The notes below the pieces were generated by a model that had not been told where the DNA came from, ran no database searches, and worked only from the letters and a program-made list of their open reading frames with translations. A program made the translations under genes and the position numbers. Source: Adiantum capillus-veneris (taxonomy: Eukaryota > Streptophyta > Polypodiopsida > Polypodiales > Pteridaceae). From it: a DNA stretch of 64,000 nt. Shown here piece after piece: positions 12,164 to 23,800 of this stretch; position 1 is the first letter of the stretch; each line of letters opens with the position of its first letter. The DNA is taken from assembly GCA_014529385.2 (NCBI GenBank), contig CM043947.1:129258391-129322390 (forward strand). Direction: 5' to 3'.

Positions 12164-13868
12164 CATGCTCCCTCTCCTGCGTTTTTGTCCAACCCATGCA
12201 ACGTTCCAAAAAAATCAAATGCTTTCCTTGAATTTGCCAAGAGGAAATTTTAGTTTTTATATTATTTTTCTCTATTTTGAGACAAAATTTCTCCTTTTCC
12301 CATTTTAAAACGGCACGATATTAAGTTGAGACAGATTTTGTCCCATCCCTCCCTCACTTTGCCATCTGCAACGTACGCTTGTCAGACACCATCACGACAA
12401 AGAAGCAAAAAAATTTGAAGCACCCACCCTCAACACATCCACTTTTCCCCTCAAAGCAACAAAAGGAATCTCCTAAAATTCTATCTAATACACCCATTCC
12501 CAAAATTGGGAATTGTAGTAACATACGGGTCTACTGCACTTCATTAATTAATTTCCCGTGCAGATTCCCTCAATAACTTAACTCTTTAACTTAACTCTTG
12601 AGACTAGTTTTGTAATTGGAGACGATGCACACGCATGTCGTTCTCCTCGTTTGCGGTCGCACTCACAGTCACGTGCAGATTTTGCCCCTACGCAAGCCTT
12701 TCAACCTATCTGTATCGCGCTCAACGCTCGCCCTGCCACCAAACTGCTCAACAAAGTCTTTTTCCTGTTCGCCCCCACTCCATATCCTCCATCGATGCAT
12801 TGGCCGGCCTCGCGTATAGTCCTTTCATAGCTCCAAGCCTCACAATACTCCCTTGCCTTAGCTCCAGCAGACCTCCGACCACGAAAACGCTGATGCGAAG
12901 ATCGCAGGGCAACATCCGAAAGCCAGGGAGAAGTCTGACTATTGCTCCTCGTTCTCATTACCTGCTCGCTCAAAGTGCTGACAACATACACGCGTGCTCT
13001 CTCTTCATGCTCGCTACAGATGTCATGCCGATCTTTCTCTCTCCTTCTCTCTCTCTCTCTCTTCCACGTGCATGCAAACGTGTCTCTGGTCCTCGCCTAC
13101 TCCACTTGGAGGCCTACTTTATTCTTGGGCTTACTCTTAGCTTCCCTTTTACCTCCCTAAAACAAAGGTATCTCCACAGATTCTTATCAAAACAAATGGA
13201 AAAAGGATTAGGGCCACGTACTTGCCTTTTGTGCGAGGTAATTTGTGACAAATGATATGCTAAGCACTCAAAAACGGATCTCAATTCTCAAACCGAATCT
13301 CCGAAGATCCATCGAAGATTCGATGCATAGATCTACAACCACGAACGGATAACTTTAAAAAAATAATTGATGTTGTATCTTATCCCTCCTCACCCCAACT
13401 CACACAACCTCCCGTTGGCTTGCCTTGTGATCGCTTGCATAACATGGCGCACGAGAGATGTCCGCCGCACACCAAAAGAAACAAAAAGAAACAAGTCAAC
13501 TTATCAAACCAATAAAGGAAAAGTTTTCCCTTTGCTTTTCGAGAACAATCAACTTTATTTTTACATCCCTTGAAACAAAAGCATCTTCTAGGATTCTACC
13601 TAAACAATTGCTTTCAAAATTGGGGACGCCTACTCAGCTCAAATTCTAGTTTTAGTATCTTGTATTAATTTTGAATTAATAGACATTCATTCTTCTTATG
13701 AAAAGCTACAATTTTTTTTATCTTGGGAGAAATTTACTCTCACAACCTGGGGTATTTAAGGAAATTTGAAAGATTTGAAGGACATTTTGGAAAGTTATAA
13801 CAAAATATGGGGGGTACTTTAAGAATTTTTAAAATTTGAGGGTTATTTTGGTAGAAGAAAAGGGAGGT
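11436..13868. mobile_element. Candidate 2.4-kb element with long inverted repeats
   Basis: The left arm (GGGAAAATTACGGAAATACC at 11437, then about 11474-11530) is matched by the reverse complement of 13801-13862. Inside, 11565-11622 (GACAATTGAGATCCGTTTC, ACAAATTACCTCC) is matched by the reverse complement of about 13237-13300. The nested order indicates long, interrupted terminal inverted repeats, as in Mutator-like or foldback elements. The right arm is about 400 bp longer, suggesting an insertion or loss. The interior (12.0-13.2 kb) has (CT)n at 12126-12160 and no recognisable transposase. Target duplications were not identified. Confidence 0.5.
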
Positions 13869-14025
13869 TGAACTTTGAGAAGCTGTAACGCATGATGGTG
13901 CTGACGGCGGCAACTCAGGTATTCAGCCGTGGCCTGCCAATCTTGAGACTCGCATCAGAGAGAGATCACCTTGTGAGTCTCCGCCTGGCTTACCCCATGC
14001 TCTTAACACACACAGCGTGCAATGC

Positions 14026-14061
<36 letters not shown>

Positions 14062-14383
14062 CACACACACAAAGTATCCATAGCCTACATTGTCACCTAC
14101 CTTCGAAGTCCCCATCTCTGTTCAATCACCAACCATTTCCTGACATTTTGTTCACTGCCTTGTGAGCTTGCCTCGCAAGCCTAGGCCTTCTAGGCTTGCA
14201 CACCTTGCAAATTAATCCCCTCTTCTGTCGGCTAGCCAAGGGTATAGAGGGTTGCTCAAGCTCAGGAGCAAGTAATGGTGCCAACAAAACAAACAAAAAA
14301 ACACACAGATAGAGGGGAGTCTTGGAGCGTTGGGCACTTGGAGAGAGAGGCGCTTGAAAGGAGACACTCCCATCGTCTTCCGC

Positions 14384-14426
<43 letters not shown>

Positions 14427-14554
14427 TCCGGCACCAAGGTCTTAGGTCGTCCACACCTAGGCTTACAAGTTGTCTAGCAGAGACAAAGAGAGAGAGAGAG
14501 AAGTATGTGTGGACGTCTGACAATAGACTACAAACCGGCCCTCCATACTTTGTC

Positions 14555-14612
<58 letters not shown>

Positions 14613-14865
14613 TCAAGCTCGGATATGCAGACACGTGTAAAGGGTTAATACTTCCCCCATATTATGTTAGTAGATGTCTCCTTAAGATGTATTGTAAGAT
14701 TGTGCCCAAGGGCCACCTTCCCATAATAATGGAAAAAATTAGTATGTATGATCGAGGACGAAAAAAGCGTGCAAAGCTAGAATCTGCAGAGACGATGCTT
14801 TCCAAAATGCACATGGCAGCGAGGTAGAGGAGCCGCGTGCAGTCAACGGATAGAAGGCGGTGTGG

Positions 14866-14937
<72 letters not shown>

Positions 14938-15088
14938 TCTCTAGACCGCCCACGGATGGATCTGTTTCTCTCAAAGTCTCTAGCAGAGGCGGTGGTGCAG
15001 GCATTTAAATCACGCGCAAAGCTCTCTATTTCCATATTTGTGCTGCAACGAGCTCTCTCTGTGGAGAGTGGACATGCCACCAACCCAA

Positions 15089-15145
<57 letters not shown>

Positions 15146-15397
15146 GCAAAATAGGCAATGGGCATGACCAAGGTGAGGGGATGGGAGCAGGGTGCGAAGT
15201 GCAAAAGATGCCGACATGGCTTTTGTGGGGGGTTGCAGAGGGGGAGCTCCAGTAGGAGTGTGACATGGACTTTGAGGGTGGGGGGGATATTCGGAGGCAT
15301 CTAATAAAGATTTGAATTTCTTTATTAGTGAGCCAGGTAGGCATGGCAAACGTTGTTTTTGGGTTGAATTAAAGGGAATAAAGGGAGATGCTCCTTT
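13869..15397. repeat. Microsatellite-dense intergenic stretch
   Basis: (CT)n then (CA)n at 14028-14071, (GA)n at 14391-14422, a short (GA)n at about 14487-14501, (CT)n at 14558-14609, (CT)n at about 14866-14935 and (CT)n at 15090-15143. Sequence between tracts shows no gene. Confidence 0.8.
14558..14673 (+). repeat. Dispersed repeat: (CT)n plus conserved 3' block
   Basis: After the (CT)n tract the sequence ACACGTGTAAAGGG and then CCATATTATGTTAGTAGAT recur on the minus strand at about 29156-29212, where they lie inside a gypsy integrase. Both copies have a CT tract on the same side of the block. It is a candidate short interspersed element. Confidence 0.5.
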
Positions 15398-15552
15398 GGG
15401 AATCTATTCTACTCTATTAAGGAGCACGAAATTCAGGCATGCCACCTGGCAACACAAGATCATTCAGGCATGCACCGGGTGGTGGGAGAAGAGAAGCTCA
15501 ATAGCCATCGGTTTGGGGAAAAGGTAGACTGGGGGTTGCCGATAAATGAACA

Positions 15553-15606
<54 letters not shown>

Positions 15607-15700
15607 CTTGCAGGAGCCTGTCAGAAAATCTAGAAGTGTGGGGATGAGGGGGAGCTCGAAAGACTCTGGTGGCCCGGTCACCAGTGGGAGTACTTAGGCA
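15398..15700 (+). repeat. Segmental duplication copy 1 (partner 16778-17072)
   Basis: Shares a long stretch with 16778-17072: CTACTCTAT..AAGGA, GCATGCACCGGGTGGT, GAAGAGAAGCTC, AACAAGACG, then ATTCTTGCAG, CGTGGGGATGAG/TGTGGGGATGAG, GGGAGCTC and GGAGTACTT. In this copy the interior holds (GA)n at 15558-15604. Confidence 0.8.
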
Positions 15701-15794
15701 ACACAAAGGTGACAGGGCGCTGCAGTGTCATGACAGTCTCTCTTTCTCCCTCTACACTCCTTTCTCTCAATTGACGCATATGCACCCTTTGCAA

Positions 15795-15796
<2 letters not shown>

Positions 15797-15866
<70 letters not shown>

Positions 15867-15940
15867 CCGCGCGCGTGCACGCCGGTTGCTGGAGAGAAGG
15901 CTACGTCGGCGGCACTGTTCTCACCATCCGGATTCACAAG

Positions 15941-16028
<88 letters not shown>
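15797..16028 (+). repeat. Long (GT)n and compound (CT)n-(CA)n tracts
   Basis: (GT)n at 15797-15865, then unique DNA, then (CT)n at 15942-15984 running directly into (CA)n to about 16028. Encoded Cys-Val, Ser-Leu and Thr-His repeats are not genes. Confidence 0.9.
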
Positions 16029-16032
<4 letters not shown>

Positions 16033-16368
16033 TGCTAGACAAAGGGCTACGTTGGGGAAGGAGAAGGGAACATGGTGGAGTGAAGTGGTGGGGGTTGTTC
16101 AGTTGTGAACGGGCAGGCATGAGAAGCGGAAGGAGGATATGAGTGCTGGACTCAACAACATCTTCCATGCTATGCGATGTCAAGGGAGAGAAATGCAACA
16201 GACAATGTGAGCCCAAACATCTATGAAGCAAAAAATGCAGCTCGATCCAGGTATGCAAGAGCTCGCATCCCTATTGTAGTGCAAACATACACGCAATTTT
16301 TTCTTTCTTTAAAGGGGGGAGGGGGGATCTGAGTTGGAAACTATTGGGTTTGTTTCATTGTGGGAAAA

Positions 16369-16770
16369 TTACCAAAATACCATTATTTGTGGAAATTCCC
16401 AAAATACCCTTCAAAGTTTAAAAATTCCCAAATTATATACCCCTCAAAAATTTCCCAAATGCCCTTCAATATACCCTCATTAACTTAGCAAATATCTCTA
16501 AAGACAAATCTTTTTGCAACTCTTTGTAGGAAGATTGTTCTCCCTCAAATAGAGGATGATAGATTTTGAATGGTGTTGTGGGCAGATAAGATGTAAGATG
16601 TAATCGCTCATCATTTTTAGACACAAATGCCTCTATTTGTGAGCTCATTTATCTAACACCTAAAATTGGGGCAAATTCATCCCAAAATGAAATAAGGGTA
16701 TTTTGGGAATTTTTAAAATTTGAACGATATTTTGGGAATTTCATGGGTTTTTTGTGATTTACTCTTTTTT
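16369..16770. mobile_element. MITE-like inverted-repeat element
   Basis: The left part has GGAAATTCCCAAAATACCCT and AAAAATTCCCAAATT. The right part (about 16690-16740) carries the reverse complement, AGGGTATTTTGGGAATTTTT and ATTTTGGGAATTTC. The arms are about 90 and 75 bp around roughly 240 bp of unique DNA. The same arm family bounds 11436-13868, so this is probably a short relative. It lies between the two copies of the segmental duplication. Confidence 0.5.
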
Positions 16771-16777
16771 TTTAAAG

Positions 16778-17072
16778 CAACTTCTACTCTATCAAGGATG
16801 ACGAAATTTAGGCCTACCACTTTGCTTCACAAAACTATTCATACATGCACCGGGTGGTAGAAGAAGAGAAGCTCCAGAGCCGTTGGTAGAGAGTTGGGGG
16901 GGAAGAGGTAGACATGGGGCTATCGATAACTAAACAAGACGCACCGTGCGCGCGCGCACACACACACACACACAAACACAAAGCCATATTCTTGCAGAAG
17001 CTGGTCCAGAAATCCTAAAGCGTGGGGATGAGCGGGAGCTCAAAAGCCTTTGGTAGGAGTACTTGAGCAACA
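16778..17072 (+). repeat. Segmental duplication copy 2 (partner 15398-15700)
   Basis: Aligned throughout with copy 1, but at the site where copy 1 has (GA)n this one has (CG)n and (CA)n at about 16948-16974, followed again by ATTCTTGCAG. The flanking sequence is otherwise moderately diverged. Confidence 0.8.
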
Positions 17073-17424
17073 CACACTCCGTTTCAACAAGCATGCACCC
17101 TCTCTCTGTCCTCGAAAACGCTCAGCAATGGCACATGCGCTCTCTGTTCAAATGATTCTCATAACTCCAACTACAACCGATTGTAGGTCTTCAACTATCG
17201 CTTCATCTCTCCCTCTCTCTTCTTGAGCAGTTTGTAGGTGGAGGAGGAGGATGTTCCTTTGTGTGTGTGTGTGTGTGTGTGTGTGTGAAGTTTGACCGTA
17301 GTAAACCATTTGATGAGACGTAGAGGTAGCATCAATAGGATTCTACATGGCCCCCACCTCCCGCAAGAGCTGTGGCTTATTTATGTGGCCAAGATTCCAT
17401 TGTAGCAAGAGTGGCAAAAGCTGA

Positions 17425-17461
<37 letters not shown>

Positions 17462-18030
17462 CTCAACAGTACACTTGATGCAAGATACACTGCACTCAGA
17501 AGACGAGGATTCATGACTGCCTGCAAGCTAGAAGGGTGGGTGGCCCGACCGATATATAGTTGTAGTTGGCTATCCAAAGTCGGGTGCAAAGCTGAGCAAG
17601 GAATGGGCTTCCGCCTATGCGCGAGAGAGGAGGAGACTAAGGGAGTAGAAACCCTTGATGTCAAGGAGTATACAACTCCAGGTGGTCAACACTACTCACA
17701 ACAGTAACAAAATTTGAAGGATTTATCTATTTTTTCCCTTGAATGAGTTCAAATTGTGCCTTACAATAGGTGTTAAAGGGTGAGAATTCTTAGCAAAGAA
17801 ACCTACGATAATGGTGGTGTGCTTTGAAGAAAATCGCTTCAAGAAGGGCTCCAAAGTGTTGGAGCGAGGCTACAACACAAGAGCAAGGTATATTCTCTAC
17901 CTCACTGTTGACATGTACAACTATGAGCTGGCGGGTAGGGAACGAAGAGCGTTAGTAGTAGTAACCACAATGCAAATTGTCAAGTTGGACACGAGCAAAC
18001 AAGCAAGCAACATTTAGTGAGTCTGTCATC

Positions 18031-18033
<3 letters not shown>
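17073..18033. other. Intergenic with (GT)n and (CT)n tracts
   Basis: (GT)n at 17261-17287 and (CT)n at 17430-17459. Open frames of 68-111 codons exist, but the longest runs through the microsatellite and none resembles a known protein. Confidence 0.5.
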
Positions 18034-18069
<36 letters not shown>

Positions 18070-18150
18070 TTCAAAGAGCCCCTTGGAGAGATCTCAAAGA
18101 TCTAACGATGAAATTTGAACCTAAGACCTCTTACTCTCACCTTTGTATAG
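18034..18150 (-). mobile_element. SINE-like fragment ending in (TC)n
   Basis: On the minus strand: AGAGGTCTTAGGTTCAAATT (box-B-like GGTTCAAAT), CGTTAGATCTTTGAGATCTC, then GGGGCTCTTTGAATGAC and (TC)n (+ strand 18034-18066). It has the same order and strand as 9835-9965. Confidence 0.45.
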
Positions 18151-19379
18151 GACAAGTTTTGGGAAAATAATTCTATGGAGCCGACTTTGGCTACCTTTCA
18201 CCCCTTTCTGAGAAGGTGAAACTTTTCAACTAAAATTCTCAAAATTTGAGCCAGTCTTAAATCTTGCTTGCAAAAATTTGAGACGGTCATATTTTGATTT
18301 GACTAGGCTTTGGATAAAGGAACCCTACCTTTTTTTGAGACTTGGTATAGGAATGTATATTAGGGCCCCATCCACAATGCACACAATCAAAGGTTTCTTT
18401 ATGTGAAAATTTCTCCTTGGATAATGACGAAATAGTCTTTGAAGGTGACAATCCACGAGCACATATAAGGGGCATAAAAATTTTCTAAGATCCTTAAGCA
18501 CGTGTGAATTGCTCCACTTGAGATGACAATTTAATGTATGAACCCCCAAGCATAGCTATGCATGGTGTGACACGCTTCTATGTATTTGTGGGTTTGAAAG
18601 ATTACCCAATGGTTTTCTCAATGAAGTCATGACGATGTTCTAAGTTTTCTCAGTGAGATTCCTTATGCCATCATAAATCTTATGACATCATAAGCTCTCA
18701 ATTCGGCCAACAACCTACCAAGCATCTACTTACTCTACTGCGATGGCAAGCCTTTTTTAGGCTTGACACTTGGCTGCAGGTAGGGAAGTGGGGGTCGTGA
18801 GCTTAGAATTCAATGCAAGATTCAAAGTGGGATGTCAACATGGACATGAAAAAAAAAAAATCTCAATTGTTTTCGAAGGATATGACGCGAGACTGTCACA
18901 TGGTGATGCTTAATAGGAATCTTGATAGGAGCAAGCCTACAAGGTCAAGAAGCATTGGGATATTTTTTGAATTCATTCATCCCTATCAGGAGATCCGCAC
19001 AAACAATGTCAGTATATGGTGTGTGTATGTTGTTGGTCATTGATACATCATTGCAAGACAGAATTCTACAGATAAGGCGTGGGTTGACCCGTCTGATAGG
19101 GTGGCCAAGGGTGCCCTCAACCTAGCCCTACCGATATGGGCGTCTTTCACATAATAAACTTCATAGAGCAATTGATCATGGTGGTTCTTCAAGCCTACAA
19201 GACTGTTTCAGGACATTGTGAAGCCGGAGTGGTATGTGAGATATGGAAGGCTTTTGTGGTGGGAACACAACTCCCTTCACCCTCCAGCGCACCTCTACAA
19301 TTGCGATTCCCGTTGGTGGCCCCGTCTTGGAGACTTGGATGGCAAGGAGGGCTTAGATGACGTGGCCCCACCAAATTAG
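18151..19379. other. Intergenic, nothing recognised
   Basis: Moderately AT-rich with no long repeats and no ORF of recognisable family. Confidence 0.5.
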
Positions 19380-20508
19380 GATGATTCGAGAAGACCGTCG
19401 AGTGGGTTCACTTGTTTTCCTCATAGATATGAGGCCAGCACAGTGGATTATGTTTTGGCTCAGTCCAGCTTCCTACTCTTTATTTATGACTTTACATTCA
19501 GGCCCAAGCCTATTGGGGTAGTAGAAATAGATCATGCTCTCCTCACGTTTACTGTCTCATTCCAGCTCAGCACAACTCGACTGGCACAAACACCTACACA
19601 TACCCATTACACTTTTACTTCAAAGAATGATTCTGTCTACATAGATGGTATCTACAGACGCTTATGCACAGAGGATCCAGGGAGACCTTTAGGGGAGCTC
19701 ACTTATATATTGCAAAGACACTACAAGATGCAACAGCAGAGGCTTATTGAGCCTGGGCAGCGACAACGTTCTAGTAGCACACCCCAAAATAGCTGGTATG
19801 ATAAGTGCAGAGAGACCAAAGCCCGACTTCAAAGGGAGGTACTTCTAGGAGTCATTACTCACAGCAACAGTCACAGATTGTTTCTCGACGTTTGCTACGA
19901 CGGAAGAAGAGGGCGTTTCTAGCACAGCTAGAGCAAGATTTATATCAATTGTTTTTTAGCCAAGATTTAGGCGAAGCATGGCGACTCTTCCATGAGCACT
20001 CATCCCCACCGGTCATCACTTCTACAGAGGTAACCGGATGAGCATGCTTCACAGCAGACTTCAGAGCCCACTTCTACCAGAGGTATATTAGTGGCCAGAG
20101 CCATTGAGTTCGGGAGAGCTAGACGCCCACGTCTACGGGGGGGACCACGACATTGATGGAGGCTCCACCAAAGAATCAGGACTATTCTAGCAGCACATGG
20201 GAGACACCCGGTACGACTATTTACAGACGCGAACATTGATGAAGCCCTTTAGCGACCGATGCAATACCTTCTCGGACAACGCCCGATCCCGGGCATCCTC
20301 GGGCATGGAGGATGATGATGATGATTTTCAATCTGACGATATTAGCCTTTTAGTTTTAGTCTTTCACTTTACTTCATTGTGTTTTCGTACCCAGACATTG
20401 GATTGGATCCACAAGGATTGTATCAATTTGGTCTCATAGGTCATTTTGGCCTTTTGAAGACGTTTAATATAACATTTCATCTCTCTCTCTCTCTCTCTCT
20501 CTCTCCCC
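19380..20508 (+). pseudogene. LINE copy, 5'-truncated and internally deleted
   Basis: The 5' edge lies in the end of the APE endonuclease (GFTCFP...DYVLAQ, then FRPKPIGVVEIDHALL). Next comes the linker (NDSVYIDGIYRRLC, EDPGRPLGELT) and the pre-RT helix (KKRAFLAQLEQDLYQLFFSQ). At about 20088 it jumps to the end of the ORF2 region, matching 36170 onward of the second copy, so the whole RT and zinc finger (more than 2 kb) are missing. One frameshift falls near 19870. The 3' UTR block GGTCTCATAGGTCATTTTGG is shared with 36480. The copy ends AACATTTCAT followed by (CT)n at 20480-20505. The LINE is the self-copying non-LTR type; this copy is dead. Confidence 0.8.
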
Positions 20509-20877
20509 TCAAACAACTGATGACCAAACATTGGCACTCCCAGCTAGTATGACTACAATGCCAGCGCAATAAGACTTCGCCGCGTGAATATGGCAACCAG
20601 AAAACCAAATGTAAGCAATTCGAGCACTCTTCAGACACTTGCATTTGCCTGCCCTCCTACCACAAGGCCAACACATGCGACATCATAATTTACACTACAT
20701 GCTACAACTCCTTTCAAAACCCTTCAATGATCATGTGAAAGATCTCACTAATTAAATACACAGATGCTACATATTGACAAGAGGTATGTATACAACAGAC
20801 AAGAAAATGCCTACAAAAAGGATTGCAAAAGCAGCAGCAGCTACTGCAGTTGTTTGAAAGGGAGAAGGTGAGAATGA

Positions 20878-23800
20878 TTAGGAAAATGGAAAATAGGGAT
20901 CTTCTGCATTAGTATATGTTTCGAACAGCTGCCTTGAATGCATTGTGGCTATCATCTCGCAAAACCCTAAACCACCGGCATCAAACTTCTTCAGCTCTTC
21001 TACTGACTTCTTTACAGGTCCTTTTGGATCTCCATTGGTAAGGAACTCCGCAATACGAGTACCCCTGCAAGGAAAAGAAAGACAATCATACCAGTAACTG
21101 ATTGACAAGCTATTCAAAATGCACAAGGTGGACTCTCCCCCAACAGAAATTGATTCGTTGGGAAGTCTAAAATTGGCGGGGTGCCATTTCAACACCTGCC
21201 TGAACCTGTTAGACTCGCCTAGCCCAAAAGCCATCATTACAACTGGTGCCAACACATCTTTTTACTAAGTTAAAATCCACAAAAAAATTATTTTAGGTGC
21301 TACAAGAGGTGGATGAACCATAGTAACGAAAAACCACTGTTTCTAGGCCCAGAACAGAAATGCATTACTGTAGATGAAAATTCAATGAAAGACTAATACA
21401 ATGTCCTCCTTTTTCCAGAAAGATAAAATTTCCTGCTTGTTTCCTGGCTGTTGACTATTTCGAAGTAATTTGCCAAAGTTGAAAGAGTTCCTCTCTAGAG
21501 GTTCAAAAAAGTGTTTATGGTGGTATATTGTCACATATTGGAAAGAAGATCGAAGTAATAACGCTTTCTGTTTGTTGTCCCATAGATGATACGATATGCA
21601 AACATAATGTATCCCTGCACAAATCTTGGAGAGATTGACAAAGAGAAGCATGGAAACAAGCAAAGAAAAAATGGTAGGCAGGCCGAACAGTTTCGCATCT
21701 GCCAAGTGATCTAGTCTCTCAGCCCACTAAGCACTTCAGCTTCAGTTCAAGCAACTAGGAGAGCTTCTCATTCGTAAATTGAATACAAATCTTGCTGTTG
21801 AAAAGAGGCAAGGAATCACCATGTCTATGGACAATTGCAGAATCAGAATGGAATCGTTTCCACCTATAATGACAGGCTGTTATTAAAAGATTGGAGATGG
21901 TGAGAACAGACTCTTATAAAGTTGGTAGACACAATCTTCTCAAGCATCTCAATTAATGGCCTCAAAGACTTTGCCGATACATGGCTACATGGCATCGATG
22001 ATCCACACCAAAGGTTGTACATCTTTGTGATACTCAGACACCGGACATGTGTATGTTGGCTTTTGGCATTGTGAGCCGGACTTTGGAGCAAGATAGCTCT
22101 ACTAGTCCCAAGAGGAGGCATGGCTGATCTCCGACTTTTCCTATAACCTATAGCTATTGATGACATGCCCACACAGCATGGGGTACAGGTGGAGGAGCTC
22201 AAGTCTACATGACTAACACAGAATTCTACAGCATGGCGGACTCTGATGGTGGTTGCTAGCACTTGTTGCTATTGGAGGATGGGATTGTCTATCTTGGACC
22301 ATGCGGTATTCTGTAGAGAGGTGTGCTTGATGAACTCGTGGACTAGACTTGAAAATTTCTTCCTCACTCTTGGAGCCCCAAATTCCTGGTCTTGTTGTGT
22401 ACCCAGGATCTAAGCGGGGGTGTTAAGGGTTTGGACTCTTGAGGTCATCTCCTTGGTTTCCCCATCTAGATCTTGTGAGTGAGGGCTTCTTTGTGGCTTT
22501 GCCCGGCCTTGTGAGGTTTGTCTAGAGTCTAGGCATCATGGGGGCCTTTTCCCAAATTTTGTCTTGTATTCCACGCATAGCCTTTTTGTTTGGGCGCCAT
22601 GGTTTTGAACCTTCATATTCCCAATTATTTATTGAGATGTGGGTCGGGCATTTTTATTACTTCCATATTCTCTTGTTTGCCGAATACAGCTTGTTCACTC
22701 TCTTTCCATCTTCTCTCTGTAGTATTTTTCTCTTTAAAGCACAAGTATAAGCCATTCAAGAAGAGGAAGAACAAAACAAAGAAAAGACAGCTTCATTGGT
22801 TGAGGTCATTACAAAGACAAAGAAGAAGGCGGAAGACGTTCAAAGATGGATCGAAGTAGCTAAGAATGCCAAACCTGCGTCACCTGTCATACCCATCTCC
22901 TCTGCACGAATGCCCAACTTTGATGCCAATTCTGGTGATATGAAATTTGCACGTGCTCCTAGATCAAAGAAAACCAATATTGTCTGGTCTTTAACTTTGC
23001 TCCAAGCTCTGCACAATTCCGTGACATCTATGTTTGGCTGGTCACCAACCAAATCTGGGACAAGTTCTACACTCAGCTTTGGTTTCTTTCCTTTATGCTC
23101 TGACTTGTCATCCTTATCCTGTGCTTCTTCTGTGGGCATTCATTCGCAAAATGTCCTTCCTCTTCAAAAGATGTAGCATTTCTTAGCCTTTCTTAGAGCT
23201 TTCCTTTCTTCAAAAGATTTGCCAGAAAAATGCCTTTTTTGTCCTTGTCCTTGCCCCGAAGAAGATTTAGACTGCTTCTTGGACGTGTCAGTTTCATCAC
23301 TAGAGGGTTTCTTTGAGGGAGGCACAAAAGGCTTTGCTACAGCATTGCCCTTGGCTGAAAACTGTTTGCCTAGGGACCCTCTCTTGTTGTTATTAAATCC
23401 ATCGGAATCTCCCTACGACAGATTGCTAGCCACTCTCGCATTCTTAATCAACTACACCATATCCATGACAGTAGTCTTTAAGCACTAGCCCCTGATTTCC
23501 TTGGGCAATCTGCAACAGTACTTCTCAATCTGTTTTGGCAATGGCACAAACCTATAGGAGGTTACTAGCAACAGTGCAGCCCAAACTATTATTGTACTCT
23601 TCAAGATTCGCACACTGTTTAGCATTCAATTCGTGCCATTCTGTCATCACATCCACTTCAAAAGTGTTTGTAAGCCATGCAGGTGCAAAAAATTGTTTGA
23701 ACTAGACCCACGTTGTATGGATTTGACCCTGATTCAACAATGTTGTCCACCATTGAAGCGCATTCCCTTTCAAGAAAGTGGCAGCCTTGCGTATCTTCGA

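Noticed and set aside
12635-13255. 206-codon frame within the inverted-repeat element
   Set aside because: Composition follows C/T-rich DNA, overlapping frames are also open, and no motif is visible.
14739-15344. 201-codon minus-strand frame
   Set aside because: Arg-Glu repeats from two (CT)n tracts account for the openness.
17372-17707. 111-codon frame considered as a gene
   Set aside because: It contains a (CT)n-derived Ser-Leu stretch and no family resemblance.
21382-21705. 107-codon minus-strand frame considered as an extra exon of the host gene
   Set aside because: Splicing exon 1 directly to 21064 keeps phase and sense; this frame has no paired splice signals and no resemblance to the protein.
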